Source: Dryococelus australis
Taxonomy: Eukaryota > Arthropoda > Insecta > Phasmatodea > Phasmatidae
Assembly: GCA_029891345.1 (NCBI GenBank)
Contig: CM056994.1
Span: 58,435,251 to 58,499,250 of the forward strand
Direction: 5' to 3'
DNA length: 64,000 bases
In this document: piece after piece, positions 53,474 to 63,701 of the stretch
How the letters are laid out: every line of letters begins with the position of its first letter
Numbering within the stretch: position 1 is the stretch's first letter
The notes under the pieces: model-generated
Database searches by the model: none
The model's input: only the letters and a program-made list of their open reading frames with translations
What the model was told of the DNA's origin: nothing
Program-made: the position numbers and the translations under genes

Positions 53474-53790
53474 TAGGCTGTTCACGGTAAACTGAGCACT
53501 GTTGAAAGCCCTGCTTAGGATCTGCTTGTAAGCACGTTGTCTATTATTCCGCCTTATGTAAATTTAACATTGCAATGGGCCTCATTACTTTATTCATGCG
53601 TCGGTCAAGTGAAACTGCGAAATAATTAGAAACGTTAATATTTTACAATCCTGCTTATTTTTACACTTCGATGCATTAAAAAGAACAGAAAGTGAAAGTA
53701 ATAATTTAAATTATCACAGATGATTACGTAACACGTTTTATTCGACGTTAACTTTCCCTCCATTGTTACCAAATTTACTGGGCGCATGTC
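53474..53790 (+). mobile_element. Family A long-form MITE, right end lost
   Basis: ATAGGCTGTTCACGGTAAACTGAGCAC to CTTTACTGGGCGCATGTCA, then a switch to family B sequence. Confidence 0.85.
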
Positions 53791-53804
53791 AAACAACACG
53801 TCGA

Positions 53805-53878
53805 CTAATTACAAAAGGAACATGAACGTACAAGTGTGCGCATAAATATTTTCGCGAAAAACATGTGTACCTATCGTT
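53805..53878. mobile_element. Family B 3' fragment
   Basis: ACAAAAGGAACATGAACGTACAAGTGTGCGCATAAATATTTTCGCGAAAAACATGTGTACCTA is the last ~70 bp of B, joined directly to truncated A. Confidence 0.7.
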
Positions 53879-54432
53879 AACTATTCGCCATGGTAAAAGA
53901 AGAATGGGGGAAAAAATAATCCGCCGGCTGTTTATGAAAACTTATTAGAAATTCTACCTCTTGGGGTAGTAAATATCGTGACCATATCACCAACAACAAA
54001 ATAATGAAAATAAAGTCTTTCGCCCTTGCAGCAGCCAATAAATAAAACACTGTGGCCCGATCATTAGGGACGCTAGAAATTTGCGAACATTTTTGAGCCT
54101 GTATGTATTCAATAAGACTCTGACTAGTTCATGTTGTTATTATTTGGATGACCATGTTTTTGACTCAGATGAGTTCTTTGCATATCAATCACAACTATTC
54201 TGCTATAGCGTATCAGACTACCCACTGGCCCAATGAAATGTGATAGTAGATGGGTACAGGCATGGCGGCCAAAAACGGAAGAAAGCTGCCTGACATATGT
54301 ACAGTACGTTAAATTCTAACAAAAATAAACTGTTTCCCCCCCCCCCCACCATAAACCATTGTAAAGTACTGAGGAGTCTTGGCCGCTGCTAAATGAGTTT
54401 ATGCAATTCACTTCCCTGTAGCTATTACATTG
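53879..54432. other. Unassigned
   Basis: C run at 54336-54348; nothing else supported. Confidence 0.4.
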
Positions 54433-54780
54433 CTGGCCACTAAAAATGCAACACCAAAATAAGAACGTGCCTGAAGAACCCCGAATTAGGGACATGAGTA
54501 GATCACAGTAGGACAATAGCGTGACTAGTTTCTCAGCCGAGTGGCGCAGCACGTGTGACAATGGAGACAATGATAAGTGGTATATAAGCGGGGGTCGGGG
54601 AGCCGCCGAAATGTGGTTGCATTGCGTTTCGCCGCCGTTCGTTTGCAGCGTCGAAGGACACGGCGACCATACGAACCATACGAATCGCGGTCTGCCGGGA
54701 TTGTGGATTATCCTACCACGAAACTGGTTCTCGCGTAGGAAGAAACGCAACCACAGTGAAGCACAAATGGGATCAGTGGG

Positions 54781-55363
54781 TTAACCATTTCAGACCCACT
54801 TTAATTAGAGACCCGAGAATTTCGCGAGTTCATTTCTAGACAAGTTGGAATTCACACACTTGTACGTTCATGTTCCTTTTGTATTTATTCCACGTGTTGT
54901 TTGACACCTCCTGGAGATAAACGAGCCAATAACAAACATGCAATAAATTGTACTCTCAACCACGGCGTTTTACTACCACAACAATCAACCAATAAACAGT
55001 TGATACCTGTTTGAGAGTATATAAGACTGTGAAGTCTAGCCTACAGGTCATTGAACTCGCGAATTTCTCAGGTCTCTAACTTTAATCTACGATTTCGAAC
55101 GTTGCAAACAAAAACTTTTTTGAAGTATGCTGTACTCAAGTCGACAAAACACTTGTTTAATTCGCACAGACAATGAGCTGTAGGCTATATATTTGACTCT
55201 AGTAAAATTAACCAAATTATGACGTAGACCAGTGAGGTGGTTTGCGAATCATTCCCCGCAGGTAAGATCGTTGGTCATTGAGTTTCGCAGCGTACACTAA
55301 AAACAAAAAATTACTTGCACATGCGTAATGCACACAAATGTGTACACTGGGTCTGAATGGGTC
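54781..55363. mobile_element. Family F MITE inside the Tc1 remnant, split by D
   Basis: TTAACCATTTCAGACCCACTTTAAT at the left and TGTGTACACTGGGTCTGAATGGGTCACC at the right, where TTAA has mutated. Confidence 0.85.
54806..55078. mobile_element. Family D hAT-like MITE, perfect 8-bp TSD, inside F
   Basis: TAGAGACCCGAGAATTTCGCGAG and CGCGAATTTCTCAGGTCTCTA. ACTTTAAT at 54798-54805 is repeated exactly at 55079-55086. Confidence 0.95.
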
Positions 55364-55493
55364 ACCACAGGCACCTGTGGCTGCAATGGTGCGTGAAACG
55401 TCGGGCCTACATATACTAATGACACGCCATGGTCTTCGGCGACGAATCCCGCTTCTGCATGCAGCGTCACGATGGTTTTAGTATTTTTGTGAT

Positions 55494-56035
55494 GCTGGAG
55501 TCATAATACACCGACCAACCCGACACGACAACCTCGGCACGACGAAATCTGAGTAGCAGCCAATGAAAAAAAAAATGGTTACTGTGACGTCAGTCCGACA
55601 AAATCGCAGCCCCGACAGCGTGGCAAAAGTTGGTTCTATTTCAACTTTCCGTCGTGTCAGGTGCGTCGGGAGCGCAAAAAATTTAGATACGTTACAAAAC
55701 AAAATTTAGTGCGTAATCCCCTACTGTAGTAAATAATAAACTAATTTGCCGCCAAAATTACGTTCTGGTTTGTTTTTAGATATTATTTTTCTCTCGTGTA
55801 CATTCAAATATTGTCAAAAACAAAATAATCGTTCACTTTATCGTGGGTTTTTAAAAAGTATAAAATTGGATATTGTAAGGATAACTTGCCGTTTTAGGAT
55901 TTTGCAACAGCCAACCAACAGACTTATCGGACAGATTACGACGGGATAATGTATAAAATAAAATATGACATTCCACCGAGCTCTGACGTCGGGTCGGTTT
56001 GTCGTGTCGTATTCGTCGGACTATTGTGACTCCAG
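55494..56035. mobile_element. Family P TIR element (~540 bp)
   Basis: GCTGGAGTCATAATACACCGACCAACCCGACACGACAA at the left is mirrored by the complement of TCGGGTCGGTTTGTCGTGTCGTATTCGTCGGACTATTGTGACTCCAGC at the right. The interior has no recognisable protein (a 74-codon minus ORF uses the TIR). Superfamily and target duplication not determined. Confidence 0.8.
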
Positions 56036-56144
56036 CTTGACACCGATCAACGCTAGTGGAATAATTCTTATAACCGTCCTATAGTTTCGTTTTCAGGGTA
56101 GCATTGCACCAGCCACACTTCGGTGTGAAAAATAATTAAACTAT

Positions 56145-56228
56145 CCTTGGCTTGGAAAGGGGTATCGAACACCCCGCACGACTCCTCGAGTGTTAGTCAG
56201 GCACGCTAACCGCAGCTTTGTAGGAGCG
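56145..56228 (-). repeat. tRNA-like SINE head or tRNA pseudogene
   Basis: On the minus strand CTGCGGTTAGCGTGCCTGACT resembles an A box and GTGTTCGATACCCC a B box, with CGAGGAGTCGTGCGGGGTG between. Spacing about 50 bp fits a tRNA-derived head. No body is seen. Confidence 0.5.
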
Positions 56229-56398
56229 TACGCCTACCGCAATTTTTTTTTTTTCTCTTTGCCCGTGTCTATCGCTCCTCGCCTTCTCGCAGGGAGAAAG
56301 TAGGCCACTTGAGCCCCGCAGTGTTGCTGTTTCTTTTTCTACAATCTACCAGCGTACTCTGACCAAGGGTACGGGACTGCCGGCTGAGAACTAGTAGG

Positions 56399-56832
56399 TA
56401 AAGGCTGTTTACGATTAAGTGAACACTCTATAACTGAACCTTTTAGAAAAGTCACTGCCCCTGCCTGCATGCATATATTTTGACAGGCTCACTGAGTGAC
56501 ATTCGTCCAGTAAAGTTTGTAACGATAGATGGAAAGTAGTTCTATATCTTAACGTCGAATAAAAAGTGTTAGGTAACCATCTGTCATAACTTAAAAATTA
56601 TTTCTTTCGTTTCATGTTTTTTTTTTATTGCATCGACGTGTAAAAATGAGCAGATTTGTAAAGTACTTACTTTCTTAATAATTTCAGAGTTTCAGTTTGA
56701 CCGACGTATGAATAAAGTGATGAGGCCGATTGCAATGTTAATTTTACACAAGGCGGAAGAATACACAAAGTATTTACAAGTAGGTCTTAAGCAGGGCTTT
56801 CAAAAGTACTTATTTTACCGTGAATTGACTAT
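56399..56832 (-). mobile_element. Family A long-form MITE
   Basis: TAAAGGCTGTTTACGATTAAGTGAACAC to GTACTTATTTTACCGTGAATTGACTAT, long-form markers inverted. Confidence 0.87.
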
Positions 56833-57029
56833 GTAGCCTATTCGCTATTTCTTCACACTTTTTGAATGTAACCTTTGAAAAACCACCCTGTGTGTGACGT
56901 GCTTAGTTTTTTCCTAATTATTTTATGTGTCACAAGCGTTTTTATACTCATGTTAGCATAAAATAACATAAAAGGACATAAAATAACACAACATATATCA
57001 TAGCCTTGGTTAAATTGGAACTTTATATA

Positions 57030-58312
57030 CAGAGTGTTCCAAAATGATCTTTACAATTTTGCCCTTATATTTCAGAAACAGTGAAAGATAGAAAGGTGCG
57101 GTTTGCGGCACAATGTCCACACACTCACCTAACGTCTTAGTAGCCGTTTAACAGAGTTCAGTGTGTGCGCCATCTGTAGCACGCAGGACATCTAAGTGAT
57201 ATTCCAGTTCCGCCCACGTCTGGCCTAGCATGTCTTAATTAACGTGTTCAGTTGCTGCTGTTATACGAGCTCGCAGTTCCTGTAGGTCCCGCACTGGGGT
57301 CTGGTAGACCACATCCTTCACAAAGCCCCATAGGAAAACATCCAGTGGGGTTATGCCTGGAGACCTTGGGGGCCAGGAAATGGGTCCTTCTCTGCCAATC
57401 CAGAGACCTGGAAATGTGTCGTCCAAAGCTGCCATAACGACCAAGGCCCAGTGAGGAGGAGCACCATCCTGATGTCAGGTTGCAGATCTTCGACCTGTGG
57501 AAATGCAAACTGTTCCAACATGTCCAGGTAAACAATCGAGGTTATTGAGGCCTCTGCAAAGAAAAAGGGTCCCCCACCACACGGTCATGAAGCAGACCAC
57601 ACCACACGTTTACCTTTGAACTGTCTCGCACAGTTTCCATGCTAAAGTGGAGATTCTCAGAGCTCCATATCCTCACATTGTGGCGGTTTACCTTCCCGGA
57701 CACATGAAAACAAGCTTCGTCCGTGAACTTCACCTTTTTCAGAAAGTCTGGGTCGTCGTCGATGCGATTCAGAATCTCAATTGCAAATGCTTTGCGCTTT
57801 GGCCTGTCAACAGGTTGAAGCGCATGCAGCAGCTGCACCTTGTAGGCATGCAGCTTCAGTCTCTTGTGCAGCACCCTGTGCACCGTGGTCGTGGGTAACT
57901 GCAACTGTCGAGAAGCACTACGAATTGATTTGGCGGGGCTCCGGATAAATGCCTCTTGCACCCGTTCCACATCTGCATAACTCGTGAATTGTCTTCCAGA
58001 ACTCGTCCTCTTCAAGACACTTCCGGTTTCCTTGAACCTCGTGTACCAGTGTCTGATGGCCGGACGTGATGATGGCGTGCTTCTGTAACGTGTCCGGAAC
58101 TTCCTCTGGACCTGGGTGTCAGATTTGGTCTCTTTAACACTGTGCCATCTGCTGGGAGGTGGCAATTTTAGTCACTGACTAACCTGCACAAACATGCACC
58201 GAAAGAACTTTAGGTGTGTGTGAACATTGTGCCGCAAACCGCACCTTTCTATCTTTCCCCGTTTCTGAAATATAAGCGATCAAATATGTAAAGATCATTT
58301 TAGATCATTCTG
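57030..58312 (-). mobile_element. Mariner-type element, full length (1,283 bp), TA duplication
   Basis: The ends CAGAGTGTTCCAAAATGATCTTTACA and, inverted from the right, CAGAATGATCTAAAATGATCTTTACA begin TIRs of about 85 bp that include GAAAGATAGAAAGGTGCGGTTTGCGGCACAATGT. Both sides are flanked by TA. Length, TIRs and TA target all fit IS630/Tc1/mariner. Confidence 0.92.
57235..58165 (-). pseudogene. Mariner-type transposase, frameshifted and catalytically dead
   Basis: Starts at the ATG at 58165. The first ORF (207 codons) carries a helix-turn-helix region (RHWYTRFKETGSVLKR near residue 40, then SIRSASRQLQLPTTTVHRVL) and the first catalytic block KVKFTDEACFHVSGKVNRHN. The frame is lost near 57540. 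The second block QDGAPPHW and the third region WPPRSPGITPLDVFLWG are read from another frame near 57330-57460. In relatives the third motif is SPD; here it is SPG, so the third Asp is gone. The family normally cuts and pastes its own element at TA. It is close to the arthropod transposases that carry the DUF4817 helix-turn-helix; that is from memory. Confidence 0.88.
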
Positions 58313-58432
58313 TATATTTTGTCTATAAAGTATAATTTTAATTTAAAATTACTATAAATAAAACCGTGAGAAAATAGATGTGTTGGTAGGTCTAATGCTT
58401 ACTAAGAAATATTTCTCATACAATATAATTAT

Positions 58433-58725
58433 TAGGGACACCCGAATTTCGCGAGAAGATTTCCGCACATGATAGATTTCAATACCCTAAGGGTATACCA
58501 ACTGTTTTCAATTGCTTATTGGCGGCGTGTCTTTGTGAGAAAATATTCTCCTACATAACTGGCCAATCAGAATTAGATAACTTCAATACTGCGCGTATTT
58601 GATTCGCGGGCATACACCTAAGGCGCGTAACACGGAAACCATCCAATCACAAAAGTGGATCTGAGCTAAAGTGTTATGAAATGCAACTGGTCGTGAAATC
58701 TTTTCCCTAAATTTGGGTGTCCCTA
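58433..58725. mobile_element. Family B hAT-like MITE, perfect 8-bp TSD, inside N
   Basis: TAGGGACACCCGAATTTCGCGAG and CTTTTCCCTAAATTTGGGTGTCCCTA. ATAATTAT at 58425-58432 is repeated exactly at 58726-58733. Confidence 0.95.
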
Positions 58726-58950
58726 ATAATTATTATTACAATGAGTGGGCATGAATTCAGTGCGCCGTCCCTTTGGTGTAATTTTTTAGACTCGGTTATG
58801 CTTTGTTTGAATGAGGCGGGGGAACAACCTTCAAGTCGAACTTCAGCAGGGCTTCAGAAAAGTTGGAAGTAACTGCGAACGGACTATACACAAAAGTGAG
58901 ATACCGCGGAGGTTCTTTTGATGTAGTCGTACCATGCATTCCCGGATTGG

Positions 58951-58982
58951 TAGAGACCTGCGAAATGCGCGTTCTTGTTTAT
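58951..58982. mobile_element. Family H 5' fragment
   Basis: TAGAGACCTGCGAAATGCGCGTTCTTGTTTA, cut where the SINE starts. Confidence 0.55.
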
Positions 58983-58983
58983 T

Positions 58984-59215
58984 GGGGCCTCGGTTGACGA
59001 AGTGGCTAGAGCGATCGCTTCGCACCGAGGCGAACCGTGTTCGATTCACGATGGAGTCACTCCCGGATTTTCGCGTATGGGAATCGTGTCGTCGATACCG
59101 CTGGTCGGCGGGTTTTCTCGGGGATCTCCCGTCCCACCCGCCCTTGCAATCCGGCGCTGCTCCATATACACCTCGCTTCACCCTCATTGTCTTTCCAGAC
59201 ATCGATGTTGGAAGA
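58984..59215 (+). mobile_element. tRNA-derived SINE, family 1
   Basis: GGGGCCTCGGTTGACGAAGTGGCTAGAGCG (A box), GTGTTCGATTCACG (B box), body with ATACCGCTGGTCGGCGGGTTTTCTCGGGGATCTCCCG and CAATCCGGCGCTGCTCC. Overlapping 102-119 codon ORFs in three frames are chance. Confidence 0.87.
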
Positions 59216-59402
59216 GCCGGTCATTTTTACGTAACATGCTAATTTTACTGCAGTTTAGCCACTCTGACAGCACAATACGTTTCATAACCTCGCAAAGAAT
59301 CTGTAAATGTTACGAGTATATTTAAGTTTGGAATTTATATTAATATTTGAAAGCACCACTCGTAAAATTATCACATTGCTCGATGAAAGATTTAATTAAA
59401 AC

Positions 59403-59698
59403 TAGGGTCACCTGTTTTTTCAAGAAAATATTTACGCGGATGCTAGGCTTCAATATCCTACCTGCACACTTGCATCCTTCCTTTGGCTACTGGCCGCCTG
59501 TTTTTGTGCAAACACTGACTGCTACATGAGTGAGCCAACCAGAATTAAGTTCCTCTGATACTGATTGTGATTCGTGGGCAGATAGATAAGACGTGCAACA
59601 ATTCAAAAGATCCAACCACGAAAGTGATTCTGAAGTTAAGTGTTTCTAAATACAACTTGTCCTGAAATCTTTTCGCGAAAAACAGGTGCTGCAACTAT
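59403..59698. mobile_element. Family B MITE
   Basis: TAGGGTCACCTGTTTTTTCAAGAAAATATTTACG and ATCTTTTCGCGAAAAACAGGTGCTGCAACTA; the right tip is altered. Confidence 0.83.
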
Positions 59699-60110
59699 TA
59701 AGTGTGTGGCTTTACTTAGGATTCGTTGGAAAACAATCTATAATGAGTACGAAAAACTGGATCAGTTTTAGAAAAAATTGCACGTGGTTCAGTGTTTTAG
59801 TAGACCAGTCAACGGCTGTTAAGTCTCGATATGTTGGACCGAAACGCAAGCACAGCAGGTGTCAGTCTAGACGCACAGCTTTCGTCGTTGCGATTATCCC
59901 CGAAAGGTATATATACTAAGGGACACCCGAATTTCGAGAAAATATTTCCGCACACACTCTAAGAAATTGTTCGCAAATATAGGATATTTATAAAGTCCAC
60001 GAAACATTAAAATATATAGGTACACGTGACTGGTGCAGAAACATGCTATAACTGACACAGTATGTGAAAGACAAACACTCAGAGTTTCTTTTTGCAGTCT
60101 TCATAAATGT
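59699..60110. other. Unassigned, with a B end fragment
   Basis: TAAGGGACACCCGAATTTCGAGAAAATATTTCCGCACAC at about 59919-59957 is the first ~40 bp of a B element (compare 58433). The rest is not recognised. Confidence 0.5.
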
Positions 60111-60118
60111 TCTATATG

Positions 60119-60402
60119 TAGGGATAGGAAAATCTCGCGAATTCATAGTCGCGACAAGATAGTCGTCAAACACATATACAGTGAAGTCACCTTTGCAATT
60201 GGATCACAGTTCATTAGACACGCCCTAGACGCATCTGAGCCAATAGCAAATTTGCAAGGAAACAAGTAACGAATCTCATACTGCCAGGTGTGAGGTGACA
60301 TTGGGGCAGCAGCCAATGAACAAACATCTGAGGCTCTAGTGTACACAGGACTGTGGAGTCTAGCCTACAGGTCATTGAACTCGCGAAATTTTCCTATCCC
60401 TA
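60119..60402. mobile_element. Family E hAT-like MITE
   Basis: TAGGGATAGGAAAATCTCGCGAATT and CGCGAAATTTTCCTATCCCTA. TCTATATG (60111-60118) and TCTACATG (60403-60410) match at 7 of 8. The best complete E copy. Confidence 0.92.
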
Positions 60403-60405
60403 TCT

Positions 60406-61299
60406 ACATGTCCACCCTTCGTTACACGGCACACATCTGATCTGTAGTCCATTTTTGCCCATATGCGAGCCAGCATATCAGGAGTGACGATAAGAACAGC
60501 TGCGGTGATGCGGTTTTGCGAGTCATCGAGGTTCTGTGGTAGATGTGGACCATGACCTTTATCCTTGACATAACCCCACAAGAAAAAATCGCAGAGCGTG
60601 AAGTCCGGTGACCGTGGTGGCCACCGGAGTAGCGCAACGTCTCATTCAGGTAACTTCGTACAAAACTGTTGAAATGTGGAGGGGCGCCGCTGTTGGAAGA
60701 TGAAAATCCCTGCTGTCAGCTTCCAGTTGTGGCATGAGTCACAATTGCAGCAGGTCGAGATAGGTCACACCGTTGACAGGTCTCTCAGCGAAGAAGAAGG
60801 GGTCAATTGTCTTGTTGGACATGGCACAGAACACGTTAACTTTCGGCGAATCGCGGACGTGCTCGAGAGTTGCATGTGGATTATCCGTTCTCCAAACGCG
60901 TGTGTTGTGTCTGTTGACCTTTCCTGAAAGATAGAAAGTTGCTTTGTCACTGAAGATGAATTTGTTTCGGATGTCGTCATCTTCCAGATGCAGAACTGCA
61001 GTCGGGGCAATTTGTCGTCGTGGCTTATGGCTTGCAGGAGCTGCAATTTGTAAGGGCTTCACTCTTGACCGTTTAAGAAGGATTTTCCACACTGTTGGCT
61101 GAGGGATGTTCAATTCCGCACTAGCTCGGTAGGTTGGCTTTCTGGGACTACGCTGCATCACGTCCCTCACACGGACCACCGTTTGTTCCGACACGTCAGG
61201 TTTTTGCATTGCACAAACAACCATCGTCCTCGAAATTCTTATACCACGTCACTATGCTACTTGGTATGGAAAGCTCTTTGCATACACACTACCGATTGG
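60406..61299 (-). pseudogene. Second mariner-type transposase relic, interrupted by H
   Basis: The main ORF (60739-61224) has the HTH segment SPRKPTYRASAELNIPQPTV, the first catalytic block KFIFSDKATFYLSGKVNRHN (Asp kept, the following Glu replaced by Lys) and SPKVNVFCAMSNKTI. Another frame near 60560-60620 reads WPPRSPDFTLCDFFLWG, keeping the third Asp that the 57-kb copy lost. Upstream, WYKNFEDDG is in a third frame before the H insertion at 61300. The QDG block is not clear. No TIRs are recognised. It is a different subfamily from the 57-kb copy and is inactive. Confidence 0.85.
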
Positions 61300-61593
61300 T
61301 AGGGATATGCAAAATTCGCGTTATTATTTGACATCAGGCTGAACTTTACAGTACTGTATGCACTAGAGGCGGCGTCGTTTCTCCATTGGCTGCTGCACAG
61401 AACTGAAGTCACTCCCTCTAAGACTGAACTACACGTGATTGGGGCACACAATTGTGAAGAGTTCCTTTATTGGCGCAGAGTCGCCCAGGACGTGTCACAT
61501 AAAGTTTGCTCCAATGACAAAAGTATTGCAAAGGTACACGTGTTTCAAGTTTAACTTGTCCCCAAATAATAACGCGAATTTTGCAGGTCTCTG
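61300..61593. mobile_element. Family H hAT-like MITE, perfect 8-bp TSD
   Basis: TAGGGATATGCAAAATTCGCGTT and AACGCGAATTTTGCAGGTCTCTG. CCGATTGG at 61292-61299 is repeated exactly at 61594-61601. It interrupts the N-terminal side of the mariner relic. Confidence 0.93.
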
Positions 61594-61601
61594 CCGATTG
61601 G

Positions 61602-62064
61602 TAACGAGCAAATTCTAGCCCACGAAAAAGCTTTCTCTGCCTGGTTCGCCGCCGTTACAGCAGCTACGGTTACTGGCACCCCTGTCGGCGGTTTTCACAA
61701 CTACCCCGCCGGTGCCACATTAAAAATAAACCCGGAGAGTTTTTCTTTTTCTTTCACGTAGCGTGTGAGTTATTAAATATTTCTGAACCATTTACGTGTA
61801 CTGATTTTTTTAAATGTTTAATTGACTCTATAATTATCCTGTTTACCACTCAGTGTATACGTATAGTGAGAAAGAGCGGTTGGTACAGTTTTTTTTAAAA
61901 CCATATATCCATGGCAGCGTTCCTACATTTGCTCATGAAACCATTACATACATAGGGAAGTTACCAATAATGTATTGTAGCGCTGTTAAACATTCGTATA
62001 TTTGTAGCCTAGTGCATGGTAGTATTTCCATACAATGTATAAGTTAAAAGCTTCCAATAGAGTT
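61602..62064. other. Unassigned
   Basis: May contain the rest of the mariner relic 5' side, but I cannot recognise it. No ORF supported. Confidence 0.4.
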
Positions 62065-62228
62065 TAGGACGTTTACAAGAAAATTTTTTACTGTGTAGAT
62101 TTCAGTATCCTACTGGCATGTCAGCAGTTTTATTTTGCTTATTGGCAGGTTGTCTCTGTTACAAGACATTTTCTTGTTTGAATTGCCAATCAGAATAAGG
62201 TTATCCCGATACTGTACGTCTGTGCACT
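62065..62228. mobile_element. Family B 5' fragment
   Basis: TAGGACGTTTACAAGAAAATTTTTTAC to CCCGATACTGTACGTCTGTG. Confidence 0.65.
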
Positions 62229-62234
62229 TTTCAT

Positions 62235-62365
62235 GTTAACAGTATAGAGCACTTGTAATACGTGATATATTTACTAAACAATCAAACACATCATACAGTG
62301 GGTGTTTTTACAAAAGGCGTGATTTGAAGAATGCTAAGAAACCGCAAATAGACTGTAGCTACTCT
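62235..62365 (-). mobile_element. Family N end fragment
   Basis: GAGCACTTGTAATACGTGATATATTTAC to GCTAAGAAACCGCAAATAGACTGTA, joined directly to the B fragment. Confidence 0.65.
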
Positions 62366-62774
62366 TGCTGCTGGCAACCACTGTACTGGGCAGTGTTGCC
62401 AAATTTAGTGAATTAAAAAGCCTTGCAGAATGCTTCTAAAATCCTTCAGAGCTTTAAAATATCCATATCAAAGTTTATTTATTGCAAGATAAATATACAT
62501 AACTAAAACACACACAGTAACTAAATGTGCACATTTAATACCATCATTGTTAATGATTGAATATTAATGTTGTATATATGTATATATAATCATTGGCTCT
62601 TTTAAGCAGTTTAACGTATTTTGTGAAAGCGCTACCATATAATAAATATCCACTGTTGTCATTTAACACAGTCAAAAAAAGAATAACACCAGTTCAGTTA
62701 AATTAATACGAATTAAACATTGGTACGAAAAACCAAGCATAAATATTTTAAAATATTTATGCTTACAAAGTTGA
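62366..62774. other. AT-rich, nothing recognised
   Basis: No supported feature. Confidence 0.4.
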
Positions 62775-62782
62775 CGACTAAC

Positions 62783-63075
62783 TAGAGACCTGCAAAATTC
62801 GCGTTATTATTTGAGGACACGTTAAACTTCAAACACGTGTAACTTTGCAACATGTTTGTCATTGGACCATACTTTATTTGACGCGGCCTGGGTAACTTTG
62901 CGCCTATAAATGAACGCTTCACAACTGTGTGCTCTAATCACATGCAGTTCAGTAAGAAAAGGCGTGGCTTCACAGCTATACAGCAGCCAACGGAGATACG
63001 ACGCCGGCTCGAGTGTATACAGTACTGTGGAGTTTAGCCTGGTTCCAAATAACAACGCAAATTTTGTATGTCCTA
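62783..63075. mobile_element. Family H hAT-like MITE
   Basis: TAGAGACCTGCAAAATTCGCGTT and CAACGCAAATTTTGTATGTCCTA, inverted relative to 9959. CGACTAAC and CGAATATC flanks match at 6 of 8. Confidence 0.87.
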
Positions 63076-63339
63076 CGAATATCGTTTCCGCCAAGAAGCA
63101 AGTTTTACTGCATCAGGAAATCATCTTTTCGCCAAAAAAATCCCTACATTTATGGCTCCTTTAGCTAAAAAAATTCCCTCACTCTCTTCTCTTACGAAAA
63201 TTCTCTACTTGGTGAGATTTATCCCTCAACCTGACAACACTGGACTGGGGTCGTAAGAGGGGAGTCAGGCGAATAGTCTTCGAGCGGCACAGCGGTGTCA
63301 CATCACTTGAGTGCAATTCGTGATTACATCGGTTACTGG

Positions 63340-63537
63340 CGACTATTTGACGTCGTTGATCTGGGTGACCGCTTTATTGGAGATTGGTTGCTCAACCTTT
63401 GAGACATAACTGTTGGCTAAAAGTGTCCTTGGGACGAGCCTCACACGCTATCGGCCAACGGCAGAAGTCAAACGAGCATGCAACATCACGCAGTTTAGTC
63501 TGCAGCCACAAAATTACTCGCATTTTGTAGGTCCCTA
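63340..63537. mobile_element. Family H-like fragment
   Basis: ACTATTTGACGTCG..CTGGGTGACC and the end CTCGCATTTTGTAGGTCCCTA resemble H; the left terminus is missing. Confidence 0.45.
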
Positions 63538-63544
63538 CCTATTG

Positions 63545-63620
63545 ACTGCAAGAGATTAAGGGATTGAGCCTTGCGTCTGATTGGCTACATCCTGCCGAGG
63601 AAGTTTACTGTTCGCTAGGT
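63545..63620. mobile_element. Family L fragment
   Basis: AAGGGATTGAGCCTTGCGTCTGATTGGCTACATCCTGCCGAGG matches the central L phrase. Confidence 0.5.
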
Positions 63621-63701
63621 CTCAGTCTTGCTAGTTCGTCTCTATAGGTAAAATTTACTTAAGGAGAGCTAGTTTTACGCAAAAGGAAGAAAAATATGAT
63701 T

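Larger units (their letters stand above)
54433..55485 (+). pseudogene. Tc1-like transposase remnant, split by F and D
   Basis: The left end CTGGCCACTAAAAATGCAACACC is the type of terminus found in Tc1-like elements. A plus-strand frame at about 54673-54777 reads RDCGLSYHETGSRVGRNATT then VKHKWDQW, the second helix-turn-helix of a Tc1 DNA-binding domain. After the F insertion the sequence resumes near 55365 with LWLQWCVKRRA, and VFGDESRFCMQRHDG at about 55430-55475, the first catalytic Asp block of the DDE domain. Between the two blocks most of the protein is missing, and nothing follows the first Asp block before element P. Inactive. Confidence 0.75.
56835..58890 (+). mobile_element. Family N element, split by mariner and B
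   Basis: The left end (TAGCCTATTCGCTATTTCTTCACAC) and the right end (GAAGTAACTGCGAACGGACTATA) match N. Removing the mariner element and the B copy with their duplications leaves about 470 bp, the usual N length. Confidence 0.75.

Noticed and set aside
58843-59325. Several 100-119 codon ORFs in three frames
   Set aside because: All are readings of one SINE copy.
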